Shown here piece by piece: positions 1 through 8,580 of a stretch of DNA of 64,000 nucleotides. The stretch is from Ruminiclostridium cellobioparum DSM 1351 = ATCC 15832 (lineage in GTDB: Bacteria > Bacillota > Clostridia > Acetivibrionales > DSM-1351): contig NZ_JHYD01000001.1 of the NCBI RefSeq assembly GCF_000621505.1, positions 248,001 through 312,000 of the forward strand, in the 5' to 3' direction. Made by a program: the position numbers and the translations under genes. Each line of letters starts with the position of its first letter. Within the stretch, counting starts at the first letter, position 1. Below the pieces are notes generated by a model, which saw only the letters and a list, made by a program, of their open reading frames with translations, was not told where the DNA came from and did not search any database.

Positions 1-1
1 A

Positions 2-1321
2 AGAGAATTTTCCGAAAGCCAATACTATCCTAATAGACGTATTAAGTCAGAAACAATTTATAAGTATGATAAAGAACTAAAACGATACATATTTCTCAAA
101 GAAACCGACTACACGGAATCAGGCAATATTGCCCGATGCGATGAAGTAATAAAGCATGGCGAAGGAACGAAAACGATTAAAACCACAAAATTTATCTATG
201 TTGTACCTCAAAGTATGTTTTGTTCGGAGATTTTTGTGCGGAATGGGTGTATAAACGCATCAAAATCAGAATTACTTGTATTTGACCTTGGACTGGGTAA
301 ATATACAAGCAAGGCATCTTCGACATTTCTTTCATATACAGGTAAACTTGATGGGGAACTGAAGATATTTGGCCATAGCAATAATCTTCTTTTCGATGGA
401 AGTATCCGAAATGGTGTTCCTTTTGGATATGGAGTTCAGTATGATTCGAGCGGAAATATCCTCTATCAAGGAGCCTTTGGTGGCGGGTTTGTACAGGAAG
501 ATCCAATAATTTCGGGAATGGCTTCAATAACATCCGAATTTGAAGGATTGAAGAAGCGTTTTGATGTTATGGAAAATCAAATTAGCAGTATTAATGCAGA
601 TATTCAAAATCTCCGTAGCCAGTTTTCTGAAACAATGGAAAACATGGCATTGAAGGACGAAATTATTAATAAACTTGTGAACCTGACGCAAAATAATGCC
701 TTTCAGCTGATGCAGGATAGCTTTGATAAGAATATTTTTATGGAAGCAGATTTGTTTTTAAGAGATTTATTTGGGGAAGCCTGGTATAAACTGGAGGAAG
801 ATTCAAAGAAGTTTCTGTATAGCTCTGAATACTTGTTTAAAACATATGGGGAAAAAGTAAATGACCAATTTGATTATTCTCCGTTATGTATACCAATAAC
901 AAAAGCTTTGGAAGTGGAGTTGAGAAAATACATTTTTGAACCTATGTTGAAGTATTGCGTTGAAAAATATGGGGATTGGAAAAATAATAGAACCAATTTG
1001 GACAAATATCCAGATCAAATTAGGCATTGCATGAATACAAGAGAAATTAATTTTACATTAGGAAAAGTATATCATCTCCTTGAAGATAATGAATGCAAGA
1101 AGATCTTCAAAAGTTTTGCTCTTAATAATTTTAAACCAGGAATTCTTGAATCAGAAGAAGATATACAGGGATTCCAAAAAGAATGTACGAAAATTACGAA
1201 TAAATATCGAAACAAAGTTGCACATGGTAATGGAATATCCCTTGCAACAGCCAAGGAATGCCGTGAGTATGTAATAACCGTCAGAATGTTTTTCGTAGAG
1301 TTTATGAAGTGTATAAAATAG
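2..1321 (+). CDS. MORN-repeat / HEPN-like protein (5' end outside window)
   Basis: The reading frame is open from base 2 to the TAG at 1319-1321, so the true start lies left of the window; the first ATG at 215 is internal. The 439 visible residues fall into three parts. The N-terminal part has MORN-like repeats (for example FGYGVQYDSSGNILYQGAF near residues 140-160). A predicted coiled coil follows (about residues 175-235). The C-terminal helical domain ends with R-N-K-V-A-H, encoded at 1208-1225, which fits the R-x4-6-H signature of HEPN domains. HEPN proteins are often RNases in toxin or defence systems, and MORN repeats usually bind membranes or proteins. A ribonuclease role is inference. 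A strong terminator follows directly. Confidence 0.6.
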   Translation, partial: REFSESQYYPNRRIKSETIYKYDKELKRYIFLKETDYTESGNIARCDEVIKHGEGTKTIKTTKFIYVVPQSMFCSEIFVRNGCINASKSELLVFDLGLGKYTSKASSTFLSYTGKLDGELKIFGHSNNLLFDGSIRNGVPFGYGVQYDSSGNILYQGAFGGGFVQEDPIISGMASITSEFEGLKKRFDVMENQISSINADIQNLRSQFSETMENMALKDEIINKLVNLTQNNAFQLMQDSFDKNIFMEADLFLRDLFGEAWYKLEEDSKKFLYSSEYLFKTYGEKVNDQFDYSPLCIPITKALEVELRKYIFEPMLKYCVEKYGDWKNNRTNLDKYPDQIRHCMNTREINFTLGKVYHLLEDNECKKIFKSFALNNFKPGILESEEDIQGFQKECTKITNKYRNKVAHGNGISLATAKECREYVITVRMFFVEFMKCIK

Positions 1322-1349
1322 AAGTGATGTTAATAGAATTACATCTACA

Positions 1350-1380
1350 CGCCCAGTCAGATTTGTGACTGGGCGTTTTT
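1350..1380 (+). terminator. Rho-independent terminator
   Basis: A 10-bp perfect stem (1350-1359 with 1366-1375, loop 1360-1365) is followed by TTTTT. It closes the MORN-HEPN gene. The last codons of the minus-strand gene overlap the hairpin, but there is no T-run on that side. Confidence 0.85.
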
Positions 1381-2511
1381 ACTGCTTTTTTTGATGTCTT
1401 GGATCTGGTCTCTGGATATTCCGAGCATGAATGAAAGATCTATTTCTGATAATATGCAACATGACTCGGCAGCTTGCTGACGGAGTGATTGAACTGTATT
1501 ACTGATATGATTCTTAATCCGAACACCATCAAATAATCGAAATCGATCCGAGGAATATAAATGCAAGTTGATTGGACTTCTGGTTGCTTCGCCAGTCGAA
1601 TCCTCTAAATTAGTCGCTTTTGGATATCGAAATAGTGAAGTTGACATATCTTCATTGCCTAATATATTTCTATCAATGGCTTCGTTGTATTGCTCGAATA
1701 TCTTGATCATTGCAGTTGTTCCAATAGGATCTGGACTGCATGCTGTAGCTACTGATGCGAGTAATCGGATGGGAACGGTATGTTGGAATGATTCCTGGAA
1801 GAAGTCATTATAAAGGGGATTGAGCTTATGAGCATAATTTTCAAATAACTTGATGTAATCAGCATATTGCGATTCATTTATGTAAAGGGCTTGTATGATA
1901 TTTTATGCTGCCGAGGTCATATATGTATTGTGCAGCTTGCAGATTAGCATCTCACAAAAGAACCATCGCCGTTCTGATGGAAAGGTATATTGGTTTTGAT
2001 AGTTGAATCGAACTTTATCTGTAATTTTCCCTTGGAAGCATTCAGCATCTAAATATTGCTTCAACACAACAGTCCGTCTGGCTGGAATATAATTATCGGA
2101 AGGACTTAAGGAATAACCACATAAACCAGCATCAGTAATCCATTTAGCCACGGTGTTTTTGGTGGTGAAATGAAGATAGGCAATATCTCGGTAAGACAAT
2201 GGTTTGCCTTGTTGTAATGCTGATTCGTAAGTTGTTACGATTCTTCGCCTTCGCACCATGGACATCTCGCCGTACTCATATAACACTTCAAGATCAGCAT
2301 AACTGAAAGGTGTCAGAATGACACCTTTATATTTGATCTGTGTTGGTGTAAACCAGTTAATCAATCTCGGAATGATTTCGGTAAGAACATAGCGAATAAA
2401 CCAATCATTGGGATTGATGCCTGCCTTAACTTGCCAAGATAAAGATGGAAACATTGTTAAGTACATGTGGTTGAGCATTATATTGTATCTTTCATATGTT
2501 GGATTAGCCAT
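1357..2511 (-). pseudogene. Unknown HTH-containing gene interrupted by an in-frame TAA
   Basis: Two open frames on the minus strand (2511-1903, 202 aa; and 1710-1357) are in the same phase. The 64 codons between them are open, so the only break in a 384-codon frame is the TAA at 1905-1903. There is no good start codon or ribosome site just after the stop. The first half contains a helix-turn-helix-like stretch (LSYRDIAYLHFTTKNTVAKWI region), loosely reminiscent of DUF1670 proteins; I do not recognise the family with confidence. The simplest reading is a nonsense-mutated gene. Readthrough or a sequencing error are the alternatives. Confidence 0.55.
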
Positions 2512-2943
2512 ATAGTATTATTTCACCTCAATGGTAAGTATACCATACATTTAAAAATCGTACAAATATGCCGCCGTGAGTGAAATTTGAGATTCATATT
2601 GCCTTTTTGCTACTATGAGAATGTCAAGAGACACAGATGCTTTGTTGTTGAGATGGCGAAGAAGAAAGCAAAACAAATGGTAACAAAGTCAACAAAATAC
2701 TTGAAAAGGGAGGGAGTCTTTATGAAAAATAGAATTATGAACTGATTGATCAAATAAAGATAGCCAGTCAATCAATTATCAGTCGCCAGTCGGCGGTGAA
2801 GTAAGTTCCAAAGAAATAGGCAATTGAACATACGAATTTGGCATATGCCAAAATTCAAAAAAGCCCAGTATACATGGGGTTTATTAAAGTCACCCATTTT
2901 CAGATGAATGGGAATCGTCAAAAAGAAAAGGAGCGGATGTAAG
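2512..2943. other. Intergenic region with a 16-bp perfect palindrome
   Basis: No convincing gene is present. At 2837-2852 lies the perfect palindrome TTTGGCATATGCCAAA, about 90 bases before the next plus-strand gene, a plausible operator. A strong ribosome site (GGGAGGGAG, about 2710) precedes an ATG at 2722 that opens only a seven-codon frame. The next frame encodes a short run ending near 2800, which may be a gene remnant. Confidence 0.4.
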
Positions 2944-3432
2944 ATGAACAAATTTGGATTTATATTCAAGGAAACAGAACAGAAAGTAAAGGCATACCCA
3001 AGAGGGGAAATGCTGCCCTCCGAACCTGAAGACAGGGAGAAAATGTTTGATTATAACATGAGAATGTTTGTTGAAGAAATGATTGGCACTCTGTATGACT
3101 TGCATGAGCTGACAAAAAAAGAGCTTACAAACCTTCTTACCAAGGAAGAAGCCCTCGTAATAATGAGAGCCTTTCACTCTACACGCTATACCGTTGATGG
3201 AAGATCGCCTAAACAGATTTTGCTGATGAATTTAGGGGCGATGAATTGTTTTGAATATTGCGAGGACGGACTCAAGGGTGCAACTCGTACGTTGGTTGAA
3301 AAAATCAAGAAGCTTTCGGAGTTCCAATGCCACGTTCTCATTATGATGAACTATGAGCTCTTGAACTCAAGAAAGCATTGCTTTGAAATATATGATGAAG
3401 AAATAAACAAGGCATTTCTCATTGAGAAGTAG
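2944..3432 (+). CDS. Hypothetical protein, 162 aa
   Basis: I do not recognise this protein. It is soluble, charged and mostly helical, with no signal peptide, no obvious catalytic motif and Cys residues near the C terminus. ATG 2944 is chosen because AAGGAG at 2928-2933 sits 10 bases upstream; the frame extends back to 2908 without a ribosome site. It starts a series of small plus-strand genes (2944-5067) of the kind found in integrative elements and plasmids. Confidence 0.65.
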   Translation: MNKFGFIFKETEQKVKAYPRGEMLPSEPEDREKMFDYNMRMFVEEMIGTLYDLHELTKKELTNLLTKEEALVIMRAFHSTRYTVDGRSPKQILLMNLGAMNCFEYCEDGLKGATRTLVEKIKKLSEFQCHVLIMMNYELLNSRKHCFEIYDEEINKAFLIEK

Positions 3433-3462
3433 CAGTTAATTAAGCTTTTGCATACAGACAGA

Positions 3463-3492
3463 TACTTTCGGAAAAACACAATTCCGAAAGTA
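3463..3492 (+). other. Intergenic 11-bp inverted repeat
   Basis: TACTTTCGGAA (3463-3473) is matched by its exact complement at 3482-3492 with an 8-base loop. It lies 31 bases after a stop codon but has no T-run, so it is a weak terminator at best and may be an mRNA 3' stabiliser or processing site. Confidence 0.5.
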
Positions 3493-3548
3493 GTACATAG
3501 GTTGCATTCATGCAGCCGAATCAAAAATAAAAAAGGAGAGTGATCGAT

Positions 3549-3860
3549 ATGAAAAAAGTGATTGAAGGAAAGGTATACAACACAGCAACCGCAACAAAGT
3601 TGGCGGAATACAGTTATGGATACAGCTCGGATTTCTCTTATATTTCCGAGGAGCTTTATTTAACAAAGAAAGGAAAGTATTTCCTTGCAGGGGAGGGCGG
3701 GCCATATACCTGCTATGCCGAACGTGTAGACAGCAACACCTATTGCGGCGGCGAAGCCATAATTCCAATGACAAGGCGAGAGGCATTTGAATGGTGCCAG
3801 GAACATGATTGTACGGAAGCGATTGATGAACATTTTTCCGATCTGGTGGAGGAGGCTTAA
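3549..3860 (+). CDS. Small hypothetical protein common in mobile elements, 103 aa
   Basis: The protein starts MKKVIEGKVYNTATATKLAE and carries GEGGPYTCYAE and GGEAIIPMTRREAFEW segments. From memory this resembles a frequent but uncharacterised family of Firmicutes integrative elements and prophages; it has no assigned activity. ATG 3549 has AAAGGAG at 3533-3539, 9 bases upstream, which favours it over the in-frame GTG at 3540. Confidence 0.7.
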   Translation: MKKVIEGKVYNTATATKLAEYSYGYSSDFSYISEELYLTKKGKYFLAGEGGPYTCYAERVDSNTYCGGEAIIPMTRREAFEWCQEHDCTEAIDEHFSDLVEEA

Positions 3861-3893
3861 AGCTTGATGACTGAACGGAATACTGTGTTATAT

Positions 3894-3913
3894 CGTGCGG
3901 GGAAACCCGCACG
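3894..3913 (+). other. GAAA-tetraloop hairpin in intergenic mRNA
   Basis: CGTGCGGG (3894-3901) and CCCGCACG (3906-3913) form a perfect 8-bp GC-rich stem closed by a GAAA tetraloop, 31 bases before the next start codon. There is no T-run. It is probably an mRNA processing or stability element between the 3549 and 3944 genes. Confidence 0.5.
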
Positions 3914-3943
3914 GTGACAGAATCAAAGAAAGGGAGATAATGA

Positions 3944-4525
3944 ATGGAAGGAAATGATGCTATAACATTCCGAAAAAATACCAATGAAGAGTTGCTGGAA
4001 CTATTTCTAAAGCACTTTTCAAAAACAGGCAAGACACCAACAACTCGGGATTACAGAGCGATGGGGATTTCGGCAAAACAAGTATGTAAAATCTATGGAA
4101 GCCACAATAATGCTGTCATTGCAGCGGGGTTGCCACTGAATAAGAAGCCGCCACACGTAGATTCAGAAAATGACGCAATGCTTGATGGATACATTGAGGG
4201 CTCATGGGATAAAGGTGCTCCGCTCTACGCAGATGAGATCAACCGTGCTTCGGGGTTATACAGCTCATCTGTTTACAGCATAATTTTTGGCGGAATGAAC
4301 GGCTTAAGGATTGCTGCGGGATTCCAGCCATCCCCAGTGGATCGCACCAGATACCAAAAAGAGGATGTCCAACGCAGACTCAAAGAGGAAGTTGCAAAGG
4401 TGGGACGACCGCTCAAGGCCAGAGAAATCAATGACAATCCAAACTTGCCGAGCGTAACCACGGTCTTGAAAAGTTTTGGCACAACCAGTCTTTATAATGT
4501 TTGGCACATGATTGGGATCGCATAA
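3944..4525 (+). CDS. Protein with homing-endonuclease-associated (HNH_repeat-like) repeats, 193 aa
   Basis: Two or three copies of a short helical repeat can be seen: residues near 15-50 (LLELFLKHFSKTGKTPTTRD, then IYGSHNNAVIAAGL), around 80-125 (IFGGMNGLRIAAGF) and 140-190 (SFGTTSLYNVWHMIGI). The pattern of a DNA-binding-like helix plus G-S-x-x-x-x-x-x-A-G-L fits the homing endonuclease-associated repeat. No HNH or other nuclease centre is visible, so it is more likely a DNA-binding accessory protein. AGGGAG at 3931-3936 sets the ATG at 3944. Confidence 0.6.
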   Translation: MEGNDAITFRKNTNEELLELFLKHFSKTGKTPTTRDYRAMGISAKQVCKIYGSHNNAVIAAGLPLNKKPPHVDSENDAMLDGYIEGSWDKGAPLYADEINRASGLYSSSVYSIIFGGMNGLRIAAGFQPSPVDRTRYQKEDVQRRLKEEVAKVGRPLKAREINDNPNLPSVTTVLKSFGTTSLYNVWHMIGIA

Positions 4526-4719
4526 TTACCAACAGCCATATCTTAATCCAGTGCATGACAAAGATTTCAGCATTACAAGTCTAAAGCCTATCTATGAAAT
4601 TTCCAATAATTAGTATACTAAAACAGTCTTTTAGAGAGAGGCTTGGTTTTGTATTGCCAAAATCAGACCAGGAGACCGCTCTCCTGGCTACATATACGAA
4701 TTGAAAGGGGTGATGCAAC

Positions 4720-5067
4720 ATCAATGAATATAAACAATATGAGATTGAACGGTGGAGTTGGGAACGGTACGGATACTACGTCCGTGTAGAGATGGACCAT
4801 GAGGACCCTGCGGTGGTTAGCTATTTTACATGTGGACTCCTGCATAGCAGAGGAAAGCCTAATCTTCAAATCAGGGAGCCCCTTGATCCATTTATGGCAG
4901 TGGCGATTCTGCGTGAAATGGTTGAGCAGATGGACCAAGGAGTGGAGATCAATCCAGGACAGCGATTGGAAGATGTTGTTCCAGGCGTTATTTTGGAAGT
5001 ATCTGAAGCGTCTGATGAATCAGATATGCTGACAATCTCCGTAAGCGAAGCCAGCTTGGCCGATTGA
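4720..5067 (+). CDS. Hypothetical protein with unclear, possibly non-ATG, start
   Basis: The first ATG in frame is 4792, but protein-like sequence (NEYKQYEIERWSWERYGYYV) continues upstream to codon 4723 and the frame is closed only at 4711-4713. AAAGGGGTGA at 4703-4712 is well spaced for a start near 4720 (ATC), while 4792 has no good ribosome site. So the gene uses a rare start, starts at 4792 as a shorter protein (91 aa), or has a one-base error near 4720. The acidic product has no motif I recognise. Confidence 0.5.
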   Translation: MNEYKQYEIERWSWERYGYYVRVEMDHEDPAVVSYFTCGLLHSRGKPNLQIREPLDPFMAVAILREMVEQMDQGVEINPGQRLEDVVPGVILEVSEASDESDMLTISVSEASLAD

Positions 5068-5087
5068 TGGTCAAGCTGGGATGCGAC

Positions 5088-5255
5088 TTAATTGACACCC
5101 ATAAGGATGTCGTAAACGGCCTCGGAAATTAAACCATTGGTAAGTAAGAGTTCTGCAAGATCGCTTGCGAAAACGACGGGATCATTCGAGCGGCTGGCTA
5201 TTGCTACTATTTCATCAAGAACATCAGCCTTACTTTGAAAATCATCAGCCTTCAT
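5088..5255 (-). CDS. Small acidic protein, 55 aa
   Basis: On the minus strand GGAGGTG (complement of 5261-5267) sits five bases before ATG 5255, and the frame runs to TAA at 5088-5090. The product begins MKADDFQSKADVLDEI and ends VYDILMGVN. It is acidic, helical and amphipathic, without a signal or membrane segment. It is convergent with the 4720-5067 gene and divergent from the helicase gene, so it may be regulatory. The strong ribosome site and protein-like composition support a real gene; the function is unknown. Confidence 0.6.
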   Translation of the reverse strand: MKADDFQSKADVLDEIVAIASRSNDPVVFASDLAELLLTNGLISEAVYDILMGVN

Positions 5256-5375
5256 ACGGGCACCTCCATATCAATTATGATGTATTGATTATATCAATTC
5301 AGTCACATCCAGCATATGGGAGTTTGGAGGCGTTTGAAGGCATTTACATAATTTTTTGTGAAGGAGGATAAGGAA

Positions 5376-7349
5376 ATGTATGGAAAAGGTATCGAAGGGA
5401 AAACAAGATACGCTTTGAATCAAATCATCGTGAAAGATGATTACAGATATTTGGTTAACAAAGCCACAGGAAAAATAGTGGAGAGATTGCGGTCGTACGG
5501 TGTGTTCGTTGGGGAAGAACATGAAAGGCTTATAAGAGAACTGTGCAGTGTGGTTACCAATCAGTGGAGAGAAGAGAACCGCATCGTCGTTCACCCTGGC
5601 GTGTGTGGCTTTGGAAAGACGACCGCCATTATCGAATTGGTCAAAATATTGGCAGATGCCTTTCCTGAAATGGGAATTGTGATTGCAGTTGAGCGGGTTG
5701 CAGATATGCTGCGAATGGAGAACGAGTTGGATGGAAGAGCAATCCCTTATTTCAGCTTCCATGCGGATTTATGCTTGCAGAGATTATCTAAATATGACCC
5801 AAGGGCATGTCGAGAATGTCCGCATTTTTGCAGAAAAAAGCAGGCAAGAAAAGAGCATGAAGATTACCAGGTATTGATTATCAGCCATGAACGTCTTCGG
5901 ATGCGAGCTTTATACGGTGAGGATCTCGGTGAACTGGCGTACTTTGTGGACAGAAACGGTAATAAAAGAAAGCGTTCATTGATGCTCATTGACGAAAAGC
6001 CACAAATAACTATGAATCAATGCCTCTCCAGAAATGATCTATCTAAACTTCGAGAATTTTTGATCAAAGTTGATCCTGAATCACCACTCTACAGTGAGGC
6101 AAAGCTGCTTGAGGGATATATCCATCATATTAATTTGAAAGTATCGGAGCTTAATGACGACTATATTATTGCAGATCCCATCGACGCATCATTTCAATTA
6201 TCGGATGAAATGAAAGGGTACTTCTTTCAGGCATATGAGGGTGAGGACTTTGCAGTACTGGGTTTACTGGTAAGCTTCATTTGCAAGGGGGGTATTGTGC
6301 AGTTCACAAGTTATAGAAAAAATCAGCCCATACCAGAGAAGATATTTACAGCTGACATTCTGCATCCCGACTTTGATATGAAAATTGTAATTTTTGATGC
6401 AACTGCAACTGTTGATAGGGATTACCAAGGTAAACGGTACCTGATTCTGGATGCACCGCAAATTCGTGATTTCTCCAACTTGACAATAAATGAACACAGA
6501 AACATAAACTTGAGCCGCACAAAACTTTTGAGTAATGAGAAGCCGATCGATCCCAGAGCTTTACTCACCGATGTCCTTACTGATTTTTCAGGCGAAATGC
6601 TGCTGTTGACATACAAGGATCGGGTTGGGGAGTTCCGTGCGATTTTAGATGAATGGCAGGATAATAACTTTAACTGTAACGTCAACTATTATGGGAATAT
6701 TAAGGGGGATAATCAATACGCCAATGCGGAACGGGTTTTGCTGTATGGACTTAATCACAAACCTGATGCTTATTATGCTGCCAAAGCGTTATCTCATGGC
6801 ATTCGGACCGAGTTCGGCACATATCCCTTTACCAAAATAGATGGGCGAGTTTATCAAGATGAAAGGCTGCAGGAAATATTTGAAAGCGAGATGGCTGCGG
6901 ACTTGATCCAGTGCATTATGAGGACAAAGTTACGGAAGCATACAAAAGAGCCTGTTGAGGTATACTGCTTCATCCAAAGCAACCGCTTGATGTGCGTCCT
7001 CCAGGAATATTTCTGTGGATGCCTGACGCAAGATTGGCACCCATTCGCATTTTGCGTGAAACACCAGAACAATAATACCAGAAATGGACAAAGAATCAGC
7101 GAGTTACTTGCATATTTGGAGAAGAAATTCGGTACGGCTGAAATCGGGACATCTGTTGAAAAACAGGTGATTCAACGTGAGTTGACAACGTGCAATGGTA
7201 AAAACACACTCGGGACAGATTTAAAGAATGACTTGGTGCGTATTGCACTCAAACGACTCGGCGTGTATGTCGGACATCACAAACTTATAAAAAATGAAAG
7301 GGGTTGGTCACATGACAAAGATAACACGAATCAAAAACAAGTATGTTAA
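5376..7349 (+). CDS. Superfamily 2-like helicase of a mobile element, 657 aa
   Basis: The Walker A motif GVCGFGKT lies at about residues 75-82, and a Walker B-like LMLIDEKP at about 202-209. A Cys cluster CRECPHFC occurs at about 145-152, placed like the metal-binding insert seen in some SF2 helicases. The C-terminal half (ADLIQCIMRTKLRKHTKEP) fits helicase motif VI, with Q and R residues. ATG 5376 is set by AAGGAGG at 5361-5367. The next gene overlaps by 38 bases and carries a primase-type zinc finger, so the pair probably forms the element's replication module. Exact helicase family not identified. Confidence 0.65.
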   Translation: MYGKGIEGKTRYALNQIIVKDDYRYLVNKATGKIVERLRSYGVFVGEEHERLIRELCSVVTNQWREENRIVVHPGVCGFGKTTAIIELVKILADAFPEMGIVIAVERVADMLRMENELDGRAIPYFSFHADLCLQRLSKYDPRACRECPHFCRKKQARKEHEDYQVLIISHERLRMRALYGEDLGELAYFVDRNGNKRKRSLMLIDEKPQITMNQCLSRNDLSKLREFLIKVDPESPLYSEAKLLEGYIHHINLKVSELNDDYIIADPIDASFQLSDEMKGYFFQAYEGEDFAVLGLLVSFICKGGIVQFTSYRKNQPIPEKIFTADILHPDFDMKIVIFDATATVDRDYQGKRYLILDAPQIRDFSNLTINEHRNINLSRTKLLSNEKPIDPRALLTDVLTDFSGEMLLLTYKDRVGEFRAILDEWQDNNFNCNVNYYGNIKGDNQYANAERVLLYGLNHKPDAYYAAKALSHGIRTEFGTYPFTKIDGRVYQDERLQEIFESEMAADLIQCIMRTKLRKHTKEPVEVYCFIQSNRLMCVLQEYFCGCLTQDWHPFAFCVKHQNNNTRNGQRISELLAYLEKKFGTAEIGTSVEKQVIQRELTTCNGKNTLGTDLKNDLVRIALKRLGVYVGHHKLIKNERGWSHDKDNTNQKQVC

Positions 7350-8301
7350 AGCATACAAGATTATGGGAATGTCGCTGGAGGAGGCTGTGAGCGGAGCGAT
7401 GCAGAACCTCAAAAAGCTGGACCATCGAAAGAACTACACCATTATGCATGACTGTAATCGGGAAAGCTGTATCGATGTGCCTATTGCAGTTAATGGAGCC
7501 GAACAGTATGCAGTAGGCAGCATTGATGAGACCGATGTTGTCAATTTTGCCTTGCAACTATTTTTGCCGATTGCACGGCTGGACCGATTCAAGCGGCTTT
7601 TGAAAGATAAACTGTCGGAAAAAGTGTTCTTCGATATGCTGGAGCAGCTGGACATTTCGGTTGATGACCAGGAAACTGACAGGGAGAAGGGGCGGGTGTA
7701 TGCTTACACCGACTGCCCCAAATGCGGAGAAAGGCGTTTTTACTTTTCATGGGATCAGGTGCGTAAAAATATCTTTGCGGGTTGTTATAAGCCAGGTTGT
7801 GAGATGCATGACGTTATGGACATCATCACGTTTGTCCAGAAACAGAAGGAAGTGGGCTATAAGGAGGCTGTAGCCTTACTCACTGATATGCTACAGCAGA
7901 TAACTAAAGAAACGAGAGAAAATGAATCCAGCATAATTCCAAGTATTCCGTTGGAGTACTGTGAAATCAAAGCAGAAGCCCAATACTGCATTGTGGTTAC
8001 AGCAAAGGCGGATTTGCTAACAGTCTGTCAATTCATGCAGTCTGAAAGTATAATTTTGATTGAACCCCATCAAATGCCGTATCTAAAAGATATTATTGTA
8101 TCGATTGTTCCTTCCGAGCAAATTTTGATACTTCTGTGCGAAACATCTCAATGTGAACAGTATAAGTTGGCTGCTCGCCGAGCTTGGAAGGGTGATAGGA
8201 AAGTGATAGTGAAAGGACTTCCTGAAGAGCGGCATGGGAAGCGATTGTTGGGGCTTACCGCAGTCAAATTGCTGGCAAATGAATTCAGCATTCGGATGTA
8301 A
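7312..8301 (+). CDS. Zinc-finger (CHC2/primase-like) protein, 329 aa
   Basis: A metal-binding motif C135-x2-C138-x19-C158-x4-C163-x2-H166 is followed by DVMDIITFVQKQ, the pattern of a DnaG-type zinc finger (C-P-x-C ... C-x-x-x-x-C, then H-D-V-x-D). I see no clear TOPRIM motif, so this may be the DNA-recognition partner of a primase or a primase-derived replication protein. AAAGGGG at 7297-7303 fixes ATG 7312. The start lies inside the end of the helicase gene, consistent with translational coupling. Confidence 0.6.
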   Translation: MTKITRIKNKYVKAYKIMGMSLEEAVSGAMQNLKKLDHRKNYTIMHDCNRESCIDVPIAVNGAEQYAVGSIDETDVVNFALQLFLPIARLDRFKRLLKDKLSEKVFFDMLEQLDISVDDQETDREKGRVYAYTDCPKCGERRFYFSWDQVRKNIFAGCYKPGCEMHDVMDIITFVQKQKEVGYKEAVALLTDMLQQITKETRENESSIIPSIPLEYCEIKAEAQYCIVVTAKADLLTVCQFMQSESIILIEPHQMPYLKDIIVSIVPSEQILILLCETSQCEQYKLAARRAWKGDRKVIVKGLPEERHGKRLLGLTAVKLLANEFSIRM

Positions 8302-8347
8302 TCAATTCGTGCAGAAAAATATTTGACATTGGAGAGAGTCATTGATT

Positions 8348-8449
8348 ATGCTTAAAGCATCCAAGATAATCTTACAAGATGAACTGGAGCTATTGATCAT
8401 CATAATAAAAATCCTTTGTCAACAAGGGGTGTCTTCCCATACCCCTTGA
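8348..8449 (+). CDS. Possible 33-aa peptide gene
   Basis: ATG 8348 follows GGAGAG (8332-8337) by 10 bases and encodes a hydrophobic peptide (LELLIIIIKILCQQ core) whose TGA lies inside the terminator hairpin at 8423-8457. It has no identifiable homology and could be fortuitous. Confidence 0.3.
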   Translation: MLKASKIILQDELELLIIIIKILCQQGVSSHTP

Positions 8450-8457
8450 TTTTTTTA
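8423..8457 (+). terminator. Rho-independent terminator after the replication genes
   Basis: CAAGGGGT (8423-8430) pairs with ACCCCTTG-type sequence at 8441-8448, followed by ATTTTTTT. It ends the helicase/primase transcription unit. Confidence 0.8.
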
Positions 8458-8547
8458 ATATAACGCTGGATTGCCAGCTTTATATAGATCCTTCTTCTTC
8501 TGTAAGATCTGACGTGCAAGCCTATCAAGGCTTGTACTACATATTTG

Positions 8548-8580
8548 GCCATGTACTTTAATGAGGTACATGGCTTTTTT
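8548..8580 (+). terminator. Second terminator hairpin
   Basis: GCCATGTAC (8548-8556) pairs perfectly with GTACATGGC (8566-8574), followed by six T residues. It lies about 90 bases after the first terminator and could end a short transcript or serve as back-up. Confidence 0.75.
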
